Part shown: one piece after another, positions 36,709-43,638 of the stretch
How positions within the stretch are numbered: position 1 is the first letter of the stretch
Layout of the letters: the number at the start of each line of letters is the position of its first letter
Source of the DNA: Candidatus Tenebribacter burtonii
Lineage (GTDB): Bacteria > Cloacimonadota > Cloacimonadia > Cloacimonadales > TCS61
DNA: 58,756 bases
Direction of reading: 5' to 3'
NCBI GenBank assembly: GCA_030765625.1
Contig: JAVCCF010000151.1
Coordinates: forward strand, 1 to 58,756
Notes under the pieces: model-generated
Seen by the model: the letters and a program-made list of their open reading frames with translations, nothing else
What the model was told of the DNA's origin: nothing
Database searches by the model: none
Translations under genes and position numbers: made by a program

Positions 36709-37095
36709 AAATGAGTTTTGTTATTTTAAATACTTTTCGCTTGCAATAATAACTTTGCTTTGGTTAACTACTATTTTTTGTATGAACTTAATAGTTAAAA
36801 ATATCGGTTCGCTCTTCACCAATTTGACGTTAGAAAATAACAACAAGTTGTCCGAGTTGAATAAGTTTGTGTATAATAAGATTGCCACAGTTATCCAGTA
36901 TTGATTTAACAAAATCAGGATACCCAAAGAAATCACATATCAGTACGCACAAAATGAACCGTTGCAACTGAGGTTGACATGCTTATGAATAATTCTCGGG
37001 GAATGCGTGAATTCTATATTTTTAATTTGACAAACTAATATATATAACTTTTTTCATTTAATTGTATTTATAAATATATAAATTATGGAGTAAAT
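36709..37095. other. 387-base intergenic region with a possible gene remnant
   Basis: On the plus strand 36782-36904 a frame of 40 codons starting at ATG reads NLIVKNIGSLFTNLTLENNN and ends KIATVIQY. Upstream in the same frame there is a hydrophobic stretch (YFSLAIITLLWLTTIF) without a start codon. It could be the end of a decayed membrane protein. A minus-strand ORF over the same bases looks like a shadow. The leader motif lies at 37021-37060. Nothing else is seen. Confidence 0.3.
37021..37060 (+). promoter_or_regulatory. Leader motif shared with 34629-34668
   Basis: TTTAATTTGACAAA and AATATATATAACTTTTTT are identical to the copy ahead of the gene at 34700, and both are followed by an ATGGAG or similar ribosome site. 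TTGACA is at 37027-37032 and TATAAC at 37043-37048. A shared promoter or regulator site for the two genes is likely. Confidence 0.45.
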
Positions 37096-38202
37096 ATGAA
37101 AAATATTATAATTTTTCTTTTCATTTTCTTTTCGTGTTTCTTGTTCTCTCAAGAAGTATTATTGATTATTTCTGATAAACCAAATGATGATGGTTCTGCA
37201 TTATTAATATCATGGGACACTTCACAAATTGTATCTTCAAAGATCACTATTGATAGAGAAATAGCAAATGGAGAATTTATTTCAATAACAAATTCAGAAG
37301 AGTTAACAGGCACTTTCGAAGACGGTTCTAATATCAACCCCGGGATTAAATATGAGTATAGGTTAACAGCTTTTGACAATAATGGTGAGATCATTCAAAT
37401 TTATAGAACTTCAGGAGAATCATCTGTTCAATGGTTTAATAAAAAAAAGATCTCACTTCTAATTTTTGCCATACTGATAACAATCTCAATAGTTTACTAT
37501 ATCTTCTCTGCAAGAAGTGGAAAAGATCTATACATTAGAAAGATAAGTGGTTTGGAATCTATGGATGAATCTGTTGGTAGGGCTACTGAAATGGGTAGAC
37601 CTATTCTCTTCATTCCCGGCACATTAGATCTTGATGATATGCAAACGATTGCAGGACTGACAATACTCCGAAGATTGGCTCAGAAAGCCGCAGAATATGA
37701 TGCAAAACTAATTGTTCCTGTCTGCCGTTCGATGGTACTTTCTACAGCAAAAGAAATTGTTAAAGAAGCTTATATGAAAGCTGGTCGTCCTGATGCATAT
37801 GATCCCGATTCGGTTTTTTATCTTACTGATGATCAATTTGGTTATGTTGCAGGAGTCGATGGTATTATTGTACGTGAAAAACCAGCAGCTAATTTCTTTC
37901 TTGGTGCCTTCTATGCTGAATCTTTAATTCTGGCAGAAACCGGATTTTCCAGTGGTGCAATTCAAACTGCGGGAACTGCTATGCCAAGTCAGCTACCATT
38001 TTTTGTTGTTGCTTGTGATTATACACTTATCGGTGAAGAATTATTTGCTGCTTCAGCATATCTATCAAAAGATCCGCATCAACTCGGAAGTCTGAAAGGT
38101 CAGGATTTTGGAAAAGCAATATTTATAGTAGTTTTAATGATTGGAATTATTCTGGAAATTTCTGGTATTCATTTCCTCAAAGATTTCTTAACATTACATT
38201 AA
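37096..38202 (+). CDS. DUF6754-like membrane protein, cluster gene 1
   Basis: 368 residues. Signal peptide (IIIFLFIFFSCFLFS), an FN3-like domain at 20-110 (DGSALLISWDTSQ ... YEYRLTAFDNNGE), a membrane helix at about 117-138, a roughly 200-residue soluble domain, and a C-terminal helix (IFIVVLMIGIILEISGI). The soluble domain (MGRPILFIPGTLDLDDMQTI, TAKEIVKEAYMKAGRPDAYD, CDYTLIGEELFAASAYL) matches my recollection of the DUF6754 family; its activity is undescribed. First gene of a four-gene unit with short gaps or one-base overlaps, so all four probably act together in the inner membrane. Confidence 0.65.
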   Translation: MKNIIIFLFIFFSCFLFSQEVLLIISDKPNDDGSALLISWDTSQIVSSKITIDREIANGEFISITNSEELTGTFEDGSNINPGIKYEYRLTAFDNNGEIIQIYRTSGESSVQWFNKKKISLLIFAILITISIVYYIFSARSGKDLYIRKISGLESMDESVGRATEMGRPILFIPGTLDLDDMQTIAGLTILRRLAQKAAEYDAKLIVPVCRSMVLSTAKEIVKEAYMKAGRPDAYDPDSVFYLTDDQFGYVAGVDGIIVREKPAANFFLGAFYAESLILAETGFSSGAIQTAGTAMPSQLPFFVVACDYTLIGEELFAASAYLSKDPHQLGSLKGQDFGKAIFIVVLMIGIILEISGIHFLKDFLTLH

Positions 38203-38212
38203 GGAGAAGAAC

Positions 38213-38908
38213 ATGAAAAGAAAGATACCATTATTAATAACATTCACAGTTGGAATAATTTTGATCATTTCAGAATTCATACCTCACAAACCATTCGGTC
38301 AATTATCTGGTGAACTGGAGATATGGTTTTTGATAATTTCCGGATTTGCTATTTTGCTGGGGCAATTAAGCTTGTTCAAAGTAAATATATTAAAAATAAA
38401 ATACAAACAACGGGACTGGCAGTTTTACACAATCACACTCATTAGTTTTATAATTATGGTTACACTTGGTTTTTTATGGGGAACCGGAAAAAGTGCTGGA
38501 ATGTTAGGTCATGGAGAAGCTATTTCAAGTATGTTGGGTTATAAACCTTTCGATTATCTTTTTCACAATATTTACCAGCACTTGCAGGCAACCATGTTCT
38601 CTCTACTGGCTTTCTTTATAGCTTCAGCAGCGTATAGAGCTTTTATTGGAAGAACTGTAGAATCTAATCTGCTACTTGCATCTGCTGTTCTGGTTATGCT
38701 AGGTAACACAACTCTTGGAAGTCTTTTAACTGGCTGGTTACCGGAATCACTGAATTTTCTTCATCTTCCAAAAGTATCTGAATTTATTATGACTTTCCCA
38801 ACAACTGCCGGACAACGTGCTATTATGATTGGCGCAGGTTTGGGAATCATTGGAAGTTCTCTTAGGATAATTCTGGGAATTGAAAGATCTTATCTGGGAG
38901 GTGAATAA
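38213..38908 (+). CDS. Polytopic membrane protein, cluster gene 2
   Basis: 231 residues with about six membrane helices; the loops include WGTGKSAGMLGHGEAISSML and FHNIYQHLQATMFSLLAFF. No family recognised. Not an exporter or channel I can name. AAGGAGA precedes ATG 38213, ten bases after gene 1; the stop shares one base with the start of gene 3 (TAATG at 38906-38910). The tight coupling suggests fixed stoichiometry with its neighbours. Confidence 0.65.
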   Translation: MKRKIPLLITFTVGIILIISEFIPHKPFGQLSGELEIWFLIISGFAILLGQLSLFKVNILKIKYKQRDWQFYTITLISFIIMVTLGFLWGTGKSAGMLGHGEAISSMLGYKPFDYLFHNIYQHLQATMFSLLAFFIASAAYRAFIGRTVESNLLLASAVLVMLGNTTLGSLLTGWLPESLNFLHLPKVSEFIMTFPTTAGQRAIMIGAGLGIIGSSLRIILGIERSYLGGE

Positions 38909-39741
38909 TGGGAAAAGCTAAACAAATAGACAGAAGATGGTTATTCCTTTTAATATTCTTCGGAGTTGCTTTTCCTCTTATTTTCACTCTCGGACTTCCT
39001 CTGGAAACAACAAAAAATGTCCAGATGGTTTATGATTTAATAGATAATATGCCTAAAGGTTCCAAAGCTCTTATCTCTTTTGATTATGATCCTGCAAGTA
39101 TGCCGGAATTACATCCAATGGCAAAAGCAATTGTTAAGCATTGTTTTGATAAAGATATTAATTTGATTTTCACAGCAATGTGGCCAATGGGAGTACAAAT
39201 GGCTGATGATATTATCTATCAATTAAAAGATGATTATCCTGATCTTGAATATGGTGAGGATTACGTTAATCTTGGATTTAAAGCAGGAGGGATGATTACG
39301 ATCCAGTCTATGGGGAAAAACTTCCGCGAGGTGTTTCCAAAAGATATGAATGGAAATAATATTGATGAACTTCCAATTATGGAAGGGATAAATAATTTTA
39401 GTAATATTGGATTCGTTTTCTCGCTTTCTGCAGGAGCTCCGGGGATTAAAGAATGGGTACAAATAGCGCATGATGCTTATGGAAGACCAACATCTGGAGG
39501 AGTTACAGGTGTAAGCGCTCCTGCAATTTTGCCTTACGTAAATGAACAACAACAATTAACTGGGCTTCTTGCTGGATTGAAAGGAGCTGCAGAATATGAG
39601 ATATTGTTAAAAGCACCAGGAACCGCAATTAGTGGAATGGATGCTCAATCTGCCGCTCATTTGATTATCATTATTTTCATTATTATTGGAAATGTAAATT
39701 ACTGGCGGAATAAAAAAGCTGAAAAAATGGGAGGTAAATAA
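38908..39741 (+). CDS. Membrane-anchored soluble-domain protein, cluster gene 3
   Basis: 277 residues. N-terminal helix at 13-30 (LLIFFGVAFPLIFTLGL), a soluble domain of about 210 residues, and a C-terminal helix (LIIIIFIIIGNVNYW). The domain starts MPKGSKALISFDYDPASMPE and continues FTAMWPMGVQMADDIIY and SAGAPGIKEWVQIAHDAYGR, which reads as an alternating alpha/beta (Rossmann-like or hydrolase-like) fold. No catalytic signature is certain. It overlaps both neighbours by one base. With two anchors its domain probably faces the periplasm opposite gene 1's soluble domain, but topology is inference. Confidence 0.6.
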   Translation: MGKAKQIDRRWLFLLIFFGVAFPLIFTLGLPLETTKNVQMVYDLIDNMPKGSKALISFDYDPASMPELHPMAKAIVKHCFDKDINLIFTAMWPMGVQMADDIIYQLKDDYPDLEYGEDYVNLGFKAGGMITIQSMGKNFREVFPKDMNGNNIDELPIMEGINNFSNIGFVFSLSAGAPGIKEWVQIAHDAYGRPTSGGVTGVSAPAILPYVNEQQQLTGLLAGLKGAAEYEILLKAPGTAISGMDAQSAAHLIIIIFIIIGNVNYWRNKKAEKMGGK

Positions 39742-40382
39742 TGGAACAGTTCTTTGCAACATTAGGTATCTGGCTGGGCGCACTCTTTACTTTTGCTATC
39801 TTTAGCTTTCTTTATAAAGACAATCCTTTCTATAAAACTGCCGAACAAATATTCGTTGGACTCTCAGCAGGATACTGGTCTGTATACACGATCTTTTTTA
39901 TTCTTATTCCAAATCTATATGAACCTTTAACTCAAAATTTCAATGCCAACTGGATAAAATTAATACCGGCAATTCTGGGAATTATGATGTTACTGCGCTT
40001 AATTCCTAAAATAGAGTGGGTTAGCCGGTTCCCTCTATCTATTGTGATTGGGACAACATCAGGGGTATTCTTTCTTCGCTATTTAAAATCTGATGTGCTA
40101 AATCAATTAACTGCTACAATGATTAACCCATTTTTGGGGGAGAGCTGGGTAATTGTAATTGGAAAAATAATGCTAATTATTGGAACTATCTGCGGTGTCG
40201 TTTACTTCTATTTTAGTAAGAAACATATTGGTGCTTTAGGTGTTTCAGCAAAAATTGGAATTTATTTCTTAATGGTAAGTTTTGGTGCTGCTTTTGGCTA
40301 TACTGCTATGGCACGTATTTCTCTTCTAATAGGAAGATTACAATTTCTCCTTGGAGACTGGCTTGGTATAATTCAACCATAA
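39741..40382 (+). CDS. Polytopic membrane protein, cluster gene 4
   Basis: 213 residues with about six helices (for example FFATLGIWLGALFTFAIFSF and IVIGKIMLIIGTICGVVYFY). A conserved-looking loop FYKTAEQIFVGLSAGYW lies after the second helix. No family recognised. It closes the four-gene unit, with one-base overlap to gene 3. The next gene (mobB-like) starts 32 bases downstream, so it may belong to the same transcript. Confidence 0.6.
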   Translation: MEQFFATLGIWLGALFTFAIFSFLYKDNPFYKTAEQIFVGLSAGYWSVYTIFFILIPNLYEPLTQNFNANWIKLIPAILGIMMLLRLIPKIEWVSRFPLSIVIGTTSGVFFLRYLKSDVLNQLTATMINPFLGESWVIVIGKIMLIIGTICGVVYFYFSKKHIGALGVSAKIGIYFLMVSFGAAFGYTAMARISLLIGRLQFLLGDWLGIIQP

Positions 40383-40414
40383 AATATAATTTAAAACGGA
40401 GTTCAAAATAGAAT

Positions 40415-41164
40415 ATGAAAGTTTTTAGCATAGCTGGATATCACCATACAGGGAAAACTACAACATCTGTAGAACTGATAAAAGAACTAAAAAAAAGAGG
40501 ATTTAAGGTAACCTCTATAAAAGACATCCATAACGAAAATTTTACAATGGAAAAGAAAGGAAGTAATAGTTGGAAACATGCACAAGCCAGTGGTGATACA
40601 GTTATTGCCAGAGGAATATCAGAAACATACCAAATTTGGAATAAGCAACTTTCTTTGAATGAAATGCTTTCTCATCTTGATAGTGATTATGTGGTTGTAG
40701 AAGGAATGAAAAACGTAGCTCTTCCTCGCATAATTTGTGCAACAGATGAAGAGCAACTTGAAGAACTTGTTGATGGAACAGTCTTCGCAATTTCCGGAAA
40801 ATATTCAGATGAGCATAACATATATAAAGATCTTAAAGTATTCAAATCAAAGGATCAGATAAAAGAACTCACGGATCTTGTAATTGAAAAAGTATTTTCC
40901 GTACTTCCACTTCCAAAATTTGAATGCTGTGGTGAATGTGGAATGAATTGCAGAGAAATGGTCTCTGGAATTTTAGCCGGGCGTAATACTCGTGAAGATT
41001 GTAAAACAGATCGCAATCTTGATATTAAAATAAAAATTGCTGGCAAGGATATCAATATTGTACCATATGTTCAAAATACCCTGAAAGATATTATAAAAGC
41101 TTATGTTAAAAATTTAAAAGGTTACAGGAAAGGCGATAGTATTGATATTAAGATAAGAGAGTGA
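40415..41164 (+). CDS. mobB: MobB-like P-loop protein
   Basis: 249 residues. The N-terminus KVFSIAGYHHTGKTTTSVEL is the MobB P-loop, and VTSIKDIHNENFTMEKKGSN matches the family's second block (IKHDxHxxxxDxxGxDS). MobB supports addition of GMP to molybdenum cofactor. A C-terminal extension holds FECCGECGMNCREM and a later Cys (EDC), a cysteine cluster seen in archaeal and anaerobe versions that may bind Fe-S or zinc. No mobA or moa genes are near. The kinase-fold gene follows with overlap or a 2-base gap. A role outside Moco, for example as a general nucleotide switch, is possible. Confidence 0.75.
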   Translation: MKVFSIAGYHHTGKTTTSVELIKELKKRGFKVTSIKDIHNENFTMEKKGSNSWKHAQASGDTVIARGISETYQIWNKQLSLNEMLSHLDSDYVVVEGMKNVALPRIICATDEEQLEELVDGTVFAISGKYSDEHNIYKDLKVFKSKDQIKELTDLVIEKVFSVLPLPKFECCGECGMNCREMVSGILAGRNTREDCKTDRNLDIKIKIAGKDINIVPYVQNTLKDIIKAYVKNLKGYRKGDSIDIKIRE

Positions 41165-41166
41165 TC

Positions 41167-41766
41167 ATGAAAGCGGAAATAATTATCAATAAAGAAAAAA
41201 ATCAAGTTACTAAAATATGCAATTCCCCAAAGATGTTTAAAAAAGAACTGTATATTTATAAAAAAAAATTACGATACACACCAAGACTTATTGATAACGA
41301 TGGCAAAAATACACTTATATTAGAATTTATTAACGGAATTCCAAGTATGGATCTTGCGCAGCCAAATTTTGTAAAGATCACTGAGTTAATGATAAATTTT
41401 CATTCACTTGAGTCCAAAGGCGATAAATGTATTTGCCATTATGATAATAATCCCAAAAATTATCTTTTTGCAAATGGTAAGTACTATATGTTGGATTTTA
41501 GTGAATGGACTTATGATTTTCCAGAAACTGATTTAATTCATTTTCTTTTATTCTGGGCTTCTGCTTATAGCTCTGATAGATTTAAATTTGTGTTTGAGCA
41601 AGTAATAAGTACTTACAAATCTAAAAGAATGATAAACCCTTTGGAATGGGAATTAATGATACCTGAGATTATTTTGAGGTTTGATTCCCGTAGAAGGAAA
41701 TTCGGTAAAAAAGAAACACATCCTGACATTTCAAAAAACAGAGAAATGTTAAAAAATATTATTTAA
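41167..41766 (+). CDS. Kinase-fold (APH/RIO-like) small protein
   Basis: 199 residues from ATG 41167; GTG 41161 is an alternative that overlaps the previous stop. The block CICHYDNNPKNYLF has the catalytic Asp and Asn of the protein-kinase/aminoglycoside-phosphotransferase loop (HxDxxxxN), and MLDFSEW is the metal-binding DFG-like motif with Ser for Gly. The N-lobe is short: an ATP-binding Lys could lie in the first 45 residues, but no glycine loop is seen. ILEFINGI is the hinge. It may phosphorylate a small molecule or a protein. Downstream of mobB on the same transcript. Confidence 0.6.
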   Translation: MKAEIIINKEKNQVTKICNSPKMFKKELYIYKKKLRYTPRLIDNDGKNTLILEFINGIPSMDLAQPNFVKITELMINFHSLESKGDKCICHYDNNPKNYLFANGKYYMLDFSEWTYDFPETDLIHFLLFWASAYSSDRFKFVFEQVISTYKSKRMINPLEWELMIPEIILRFDSRRRKFGKKETHPDISKNREMLKNII

Positions 41767-41776
41767 AATATATTTC

Positions 41777-42331
41777 TTATCCTGTAAAAATGTAAGTTGT
41801 TGTTTCGCCTGTATTCAATTCAATTAATTCCTCTTGATATTCAGTATCATAGATATCAGTTATTTTGATATGAATAAAATCAGGTGAAATTGAAAATACT
41901 TGTCCTAATGTCTCAGGGTATAGGATCTCTTCAATTACATTTTCACTCCACTCTTCATCACTTTCTTTCCTTAATTGAACTACACCAATAGGATAAATTG
42001 ATACATTGTTTATTTGTAATCCAGCACGGTCAAATTCTACATGATATGATTTGTCCTTGTTAGGTTTCATTTCTATTGTAAATTTTTTAGGTTTTAAATA
42101 AATCTGACGTTCAATAATTATTGGAACATTTATAGTCTCACCGAAAAGTATAAATGAATTTAAATAAAATATTTCAACTGCAGGTGGATCATTAGAAAAA
42201 AGTTGATGAATAGTGTCATTAAAAATAACCGTAACCGAATGACCTGTATCATTATATATTGTTAGTTCAGATTCTTTTGCACAAGCCACTAAAAGAAAAA
42301 AAACAGTCAATAACGCAATTATCTTTCTCAA
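41777..42331 (-). CDS. Hypothetical lipoprotein
   Basis: 184 residues; MRKIIALLTVFFLLVAC is a lipoprotein signal with Cys17. The mature part begins ELTIYNDTGHSVTVIFND, a strand pattern often seen in small beta-sandwich proteins, and contains no motif I recognise. It is convergent with the kinase-fold gene (10-base gap) and divergent from the RRM gene. No partner suggests a function. Confidence 0.6.
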   Translation of the reverse strand: MRKIIALLTVFFLLVACAKESELTIYNDTGHSVTVIFNDTIHQLFSNDPPAVEIFYLNSFILFGETINVPIIIERQIYLKPKKFTIEMKPNKDKSYHVEFDRAGLQINNVSIYPIGVVQLRKESDEEWSENVIEEILYPETLGQVFSISPDFIHIKITDIYDTEYQEELIELNTGETTTYIFTG

Positions 42332-42473
42332 TATTAATCTCCCAAATTAAATTTAAATCTAACAGAGTTGTGATGATAATTGTGTAAAGAGAAAAGTTAT
42401 CTTGACATCGAATAATCTAAATTAATTTTTCTTAGTTATATTAAATTGTTTTTTAAAATCTGGAGAAGATATA

Positions 42474-42785
42474 ATGAGAATTTATGTTGGAAAGTTACCA
42501 AAAAGTATAAAAAAAGAAAAATTGATAATCCTATTTTCTGAATACGGAGAAGTAAAAAAAGTTATTGTTTATTTTGAAAAAAATAATAATAATTGGGAAG
42601 CATTTGCATTTATTGATATGCCAAATGAAAAGGAAGCATACGCTGCTATAACCAAACTAGACAATAAAGTAATTTTTGATAATAAACTAAGTGTACATCA
42701 GGCACGTTATTTAGATTATGATGAAGTTAGAAAAAGTGAAAATAAAGGAATACGGTATTCTGATTTTACTGATACTAAAAAATAA
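42474..42785 (+). CDS. RRM-type RNA-binding protein
   Basis: 103 residues with a single RNA-recognition motif. RNP2 is RIYVGKL at residues 2-8 and RNP1 is WEAFAFIDM near residue 42 (canonical KGFGFVEM); helix 2 is NEKEAYAAITKLDNK. The C-terminal tail is charged. Such small bacterial RRM proteins bind single-stranded RNA and are common in cyanobacteria, Bacteroidota and relatives. GGAG at 42462-42465 lies 8 bases before ATG 42474, and TTGACA is at 42402-42407. An intrinsic terminator follows. Confidence 0.9.
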   Translation: MRIYVGKLPKSIKKEKLIILFSEYGEVKKVIVYFEKNNNNWEAFAFIDMPNEKEAYAAITKLDNKVIFDNKLSVHQARYLDYDEVRKSENKGIRYSDFTDTKK

Positions 42786-42812
42786 TTTAATATCAAAATA
42801 TCTTTGAATAAA

Positions 42813-42838
42813 AAGGGCACATTGTGGTGCCTTTTTTT
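42813..42838 (+). terminator. Intrinsic terminator after the RRM gene
   Basis: Stem AAGGGCAC/GTGCCTTT with a six-base loop ATTGTG (one G-T pair), followed by a run of seven T at 42832-42838. It starts 28 bases after the RRM stop codon. Confidence 0.85.
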
Positions 42839-42839
42839 A

Positions 42840-43040
42840 TTATTTCATTTTATGAGTTCTGCATAATAGAGTGTTTTTGTTATCCTGCCTACCAAGCCGA
42901 AGTTGGCAAAGGCTGGACAGTTTTGCACGTTATTCTTTTGAGGGATTTTTGCTTGTAATGAGATTCTTTGTTAGAAATTACTCAAAGATTTCCTCAGAAA
43001 GACAACATAGTTTCATTATGCAGAATTCTTATTTCATTTT
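42840..43040. mobile_element. MITE-like element with direct-repeat flanks
   Basis: Perfect 12-base direct repeats TTATTTCATTTT flank the segment at 42840-42851 and 43029-43040. Just inside lie perfect 11-base inverted repeats TTCTGCATAAT (42857-42867) and ATTATGCAGAA (43015-43025), and the similarity continues inward with mismatches for about 15 more bases. The 177-base interior has no credible gene but contains a GC-rich imperfect hairpin around 42888-42914 (GCCT ... CCAA ... TTGG ... AGGC). It lies between the RRM terminator and the iorB stop codon. This is the structure of a small non-autonomous transposable element with target-site duplication. Confidence 0.5.
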
Positions 43041-43044
43041 TCAA

Positions 43045-43626
43045 TTATTTATTTTGTTCAGTAAATTCTTTTCCAGCTTTTATAGCTTTCAGATTTGCAT
43101 CTACAATTTTCTCACCCTTTCTTCCAAATATAATTTTAATACCTTCTTCCAGTTTTTCATAAGAGAGATCAAGGAATATTGATGCAGCACCCAATACAAC
43201 CATGTTCATTGAACGTGGTGAACCGATACTTTTAGCAATTTCATCGGCATCTAAAGCAATATGATTTGGATATGATTTTATAGTTTTCATCAATTCATCA
43301 TAATCAGGATAATTAGGAATATTAATAAATGCTTTTGTATTAGTTATTAACCAGCCATTTTCAGATAAATATGGTATATAACGCAAAGATTCCATTGGCT
43401 CAACACTTATTATCAAATCTGCTCCTCCGTTTGGTATCAGATCAGAATGAATTGGTTTATCCGAAATTCTAAGATGAGATTGCACATCTCCTCCTCTTTG
43501 GCTCATACCATGAACTTCGGCTTGTTTTAAATGTAACCCACTTTCAATAGCTGCAGTACCAATAATTGCAGCAATAGAAAGAATTCCCTGACCACCAACA
43601 CCCGCAAGAATTATATCTTTTTTCAT
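43045..43626 (-). CDS. iorB: Indolepyruvate:ferredoxin oxidoreductase beta subunit
   Basis: 193 residues of the pyruvate-ferredoxin-oxidoreductase gamma-domain type: DIILAGVGGQGILSIAAIIG at the N-terminus and AEVHGMSQRGGDVQSHLRIS are the family blocks. With IorA it oxidatively decarboxylates aryl-pyruvates, made by transamination of aromatic amino acids, to acyl-CoA and reduces ferredoxin, in the cytoplasm. AGGAGC precedes ATG 43626. It follows iorA by 12 bases. Fits amino-acid fermentation. Confidence 0.92.
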   Translation of the reverse strand: MKKDIILAGVGGQGILSIAAIIGTAAIESGLHLKQAEVHGMSQRGGDVQSHLRISDKPIHSDLIPNGGADLIISVEPMESLRYIPYLSENGWLITNTKAFINIPNYPDYDELMKTIKSYPNHIALDADEIAKSIGSPRSMNMVVLGAASIFLDLSYEKLEEGIKIIFGRKGEKIVDANLKAIKAGKEFTEQNK

Positions 43627-43638
43627 CTTTAGCTCCTA

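Noticed and set aside
36721-36936. Minus-strand ORF of 71 codons with hydrophobic N-terminus
   Set aside because: No ribosome site, and the opposite strand gives a more protein-like reading; probably a chance frame in AT-rich intergenic DNA.
42871-43182. Plus-strand ORF of 103 codons across the region upstream of iorB
   Set aside because: It overlaps the 3' end of iorB antisense and the MITE-like element, has a Phe/Ser-rich composition typical of antisense frames and no ribosome site.
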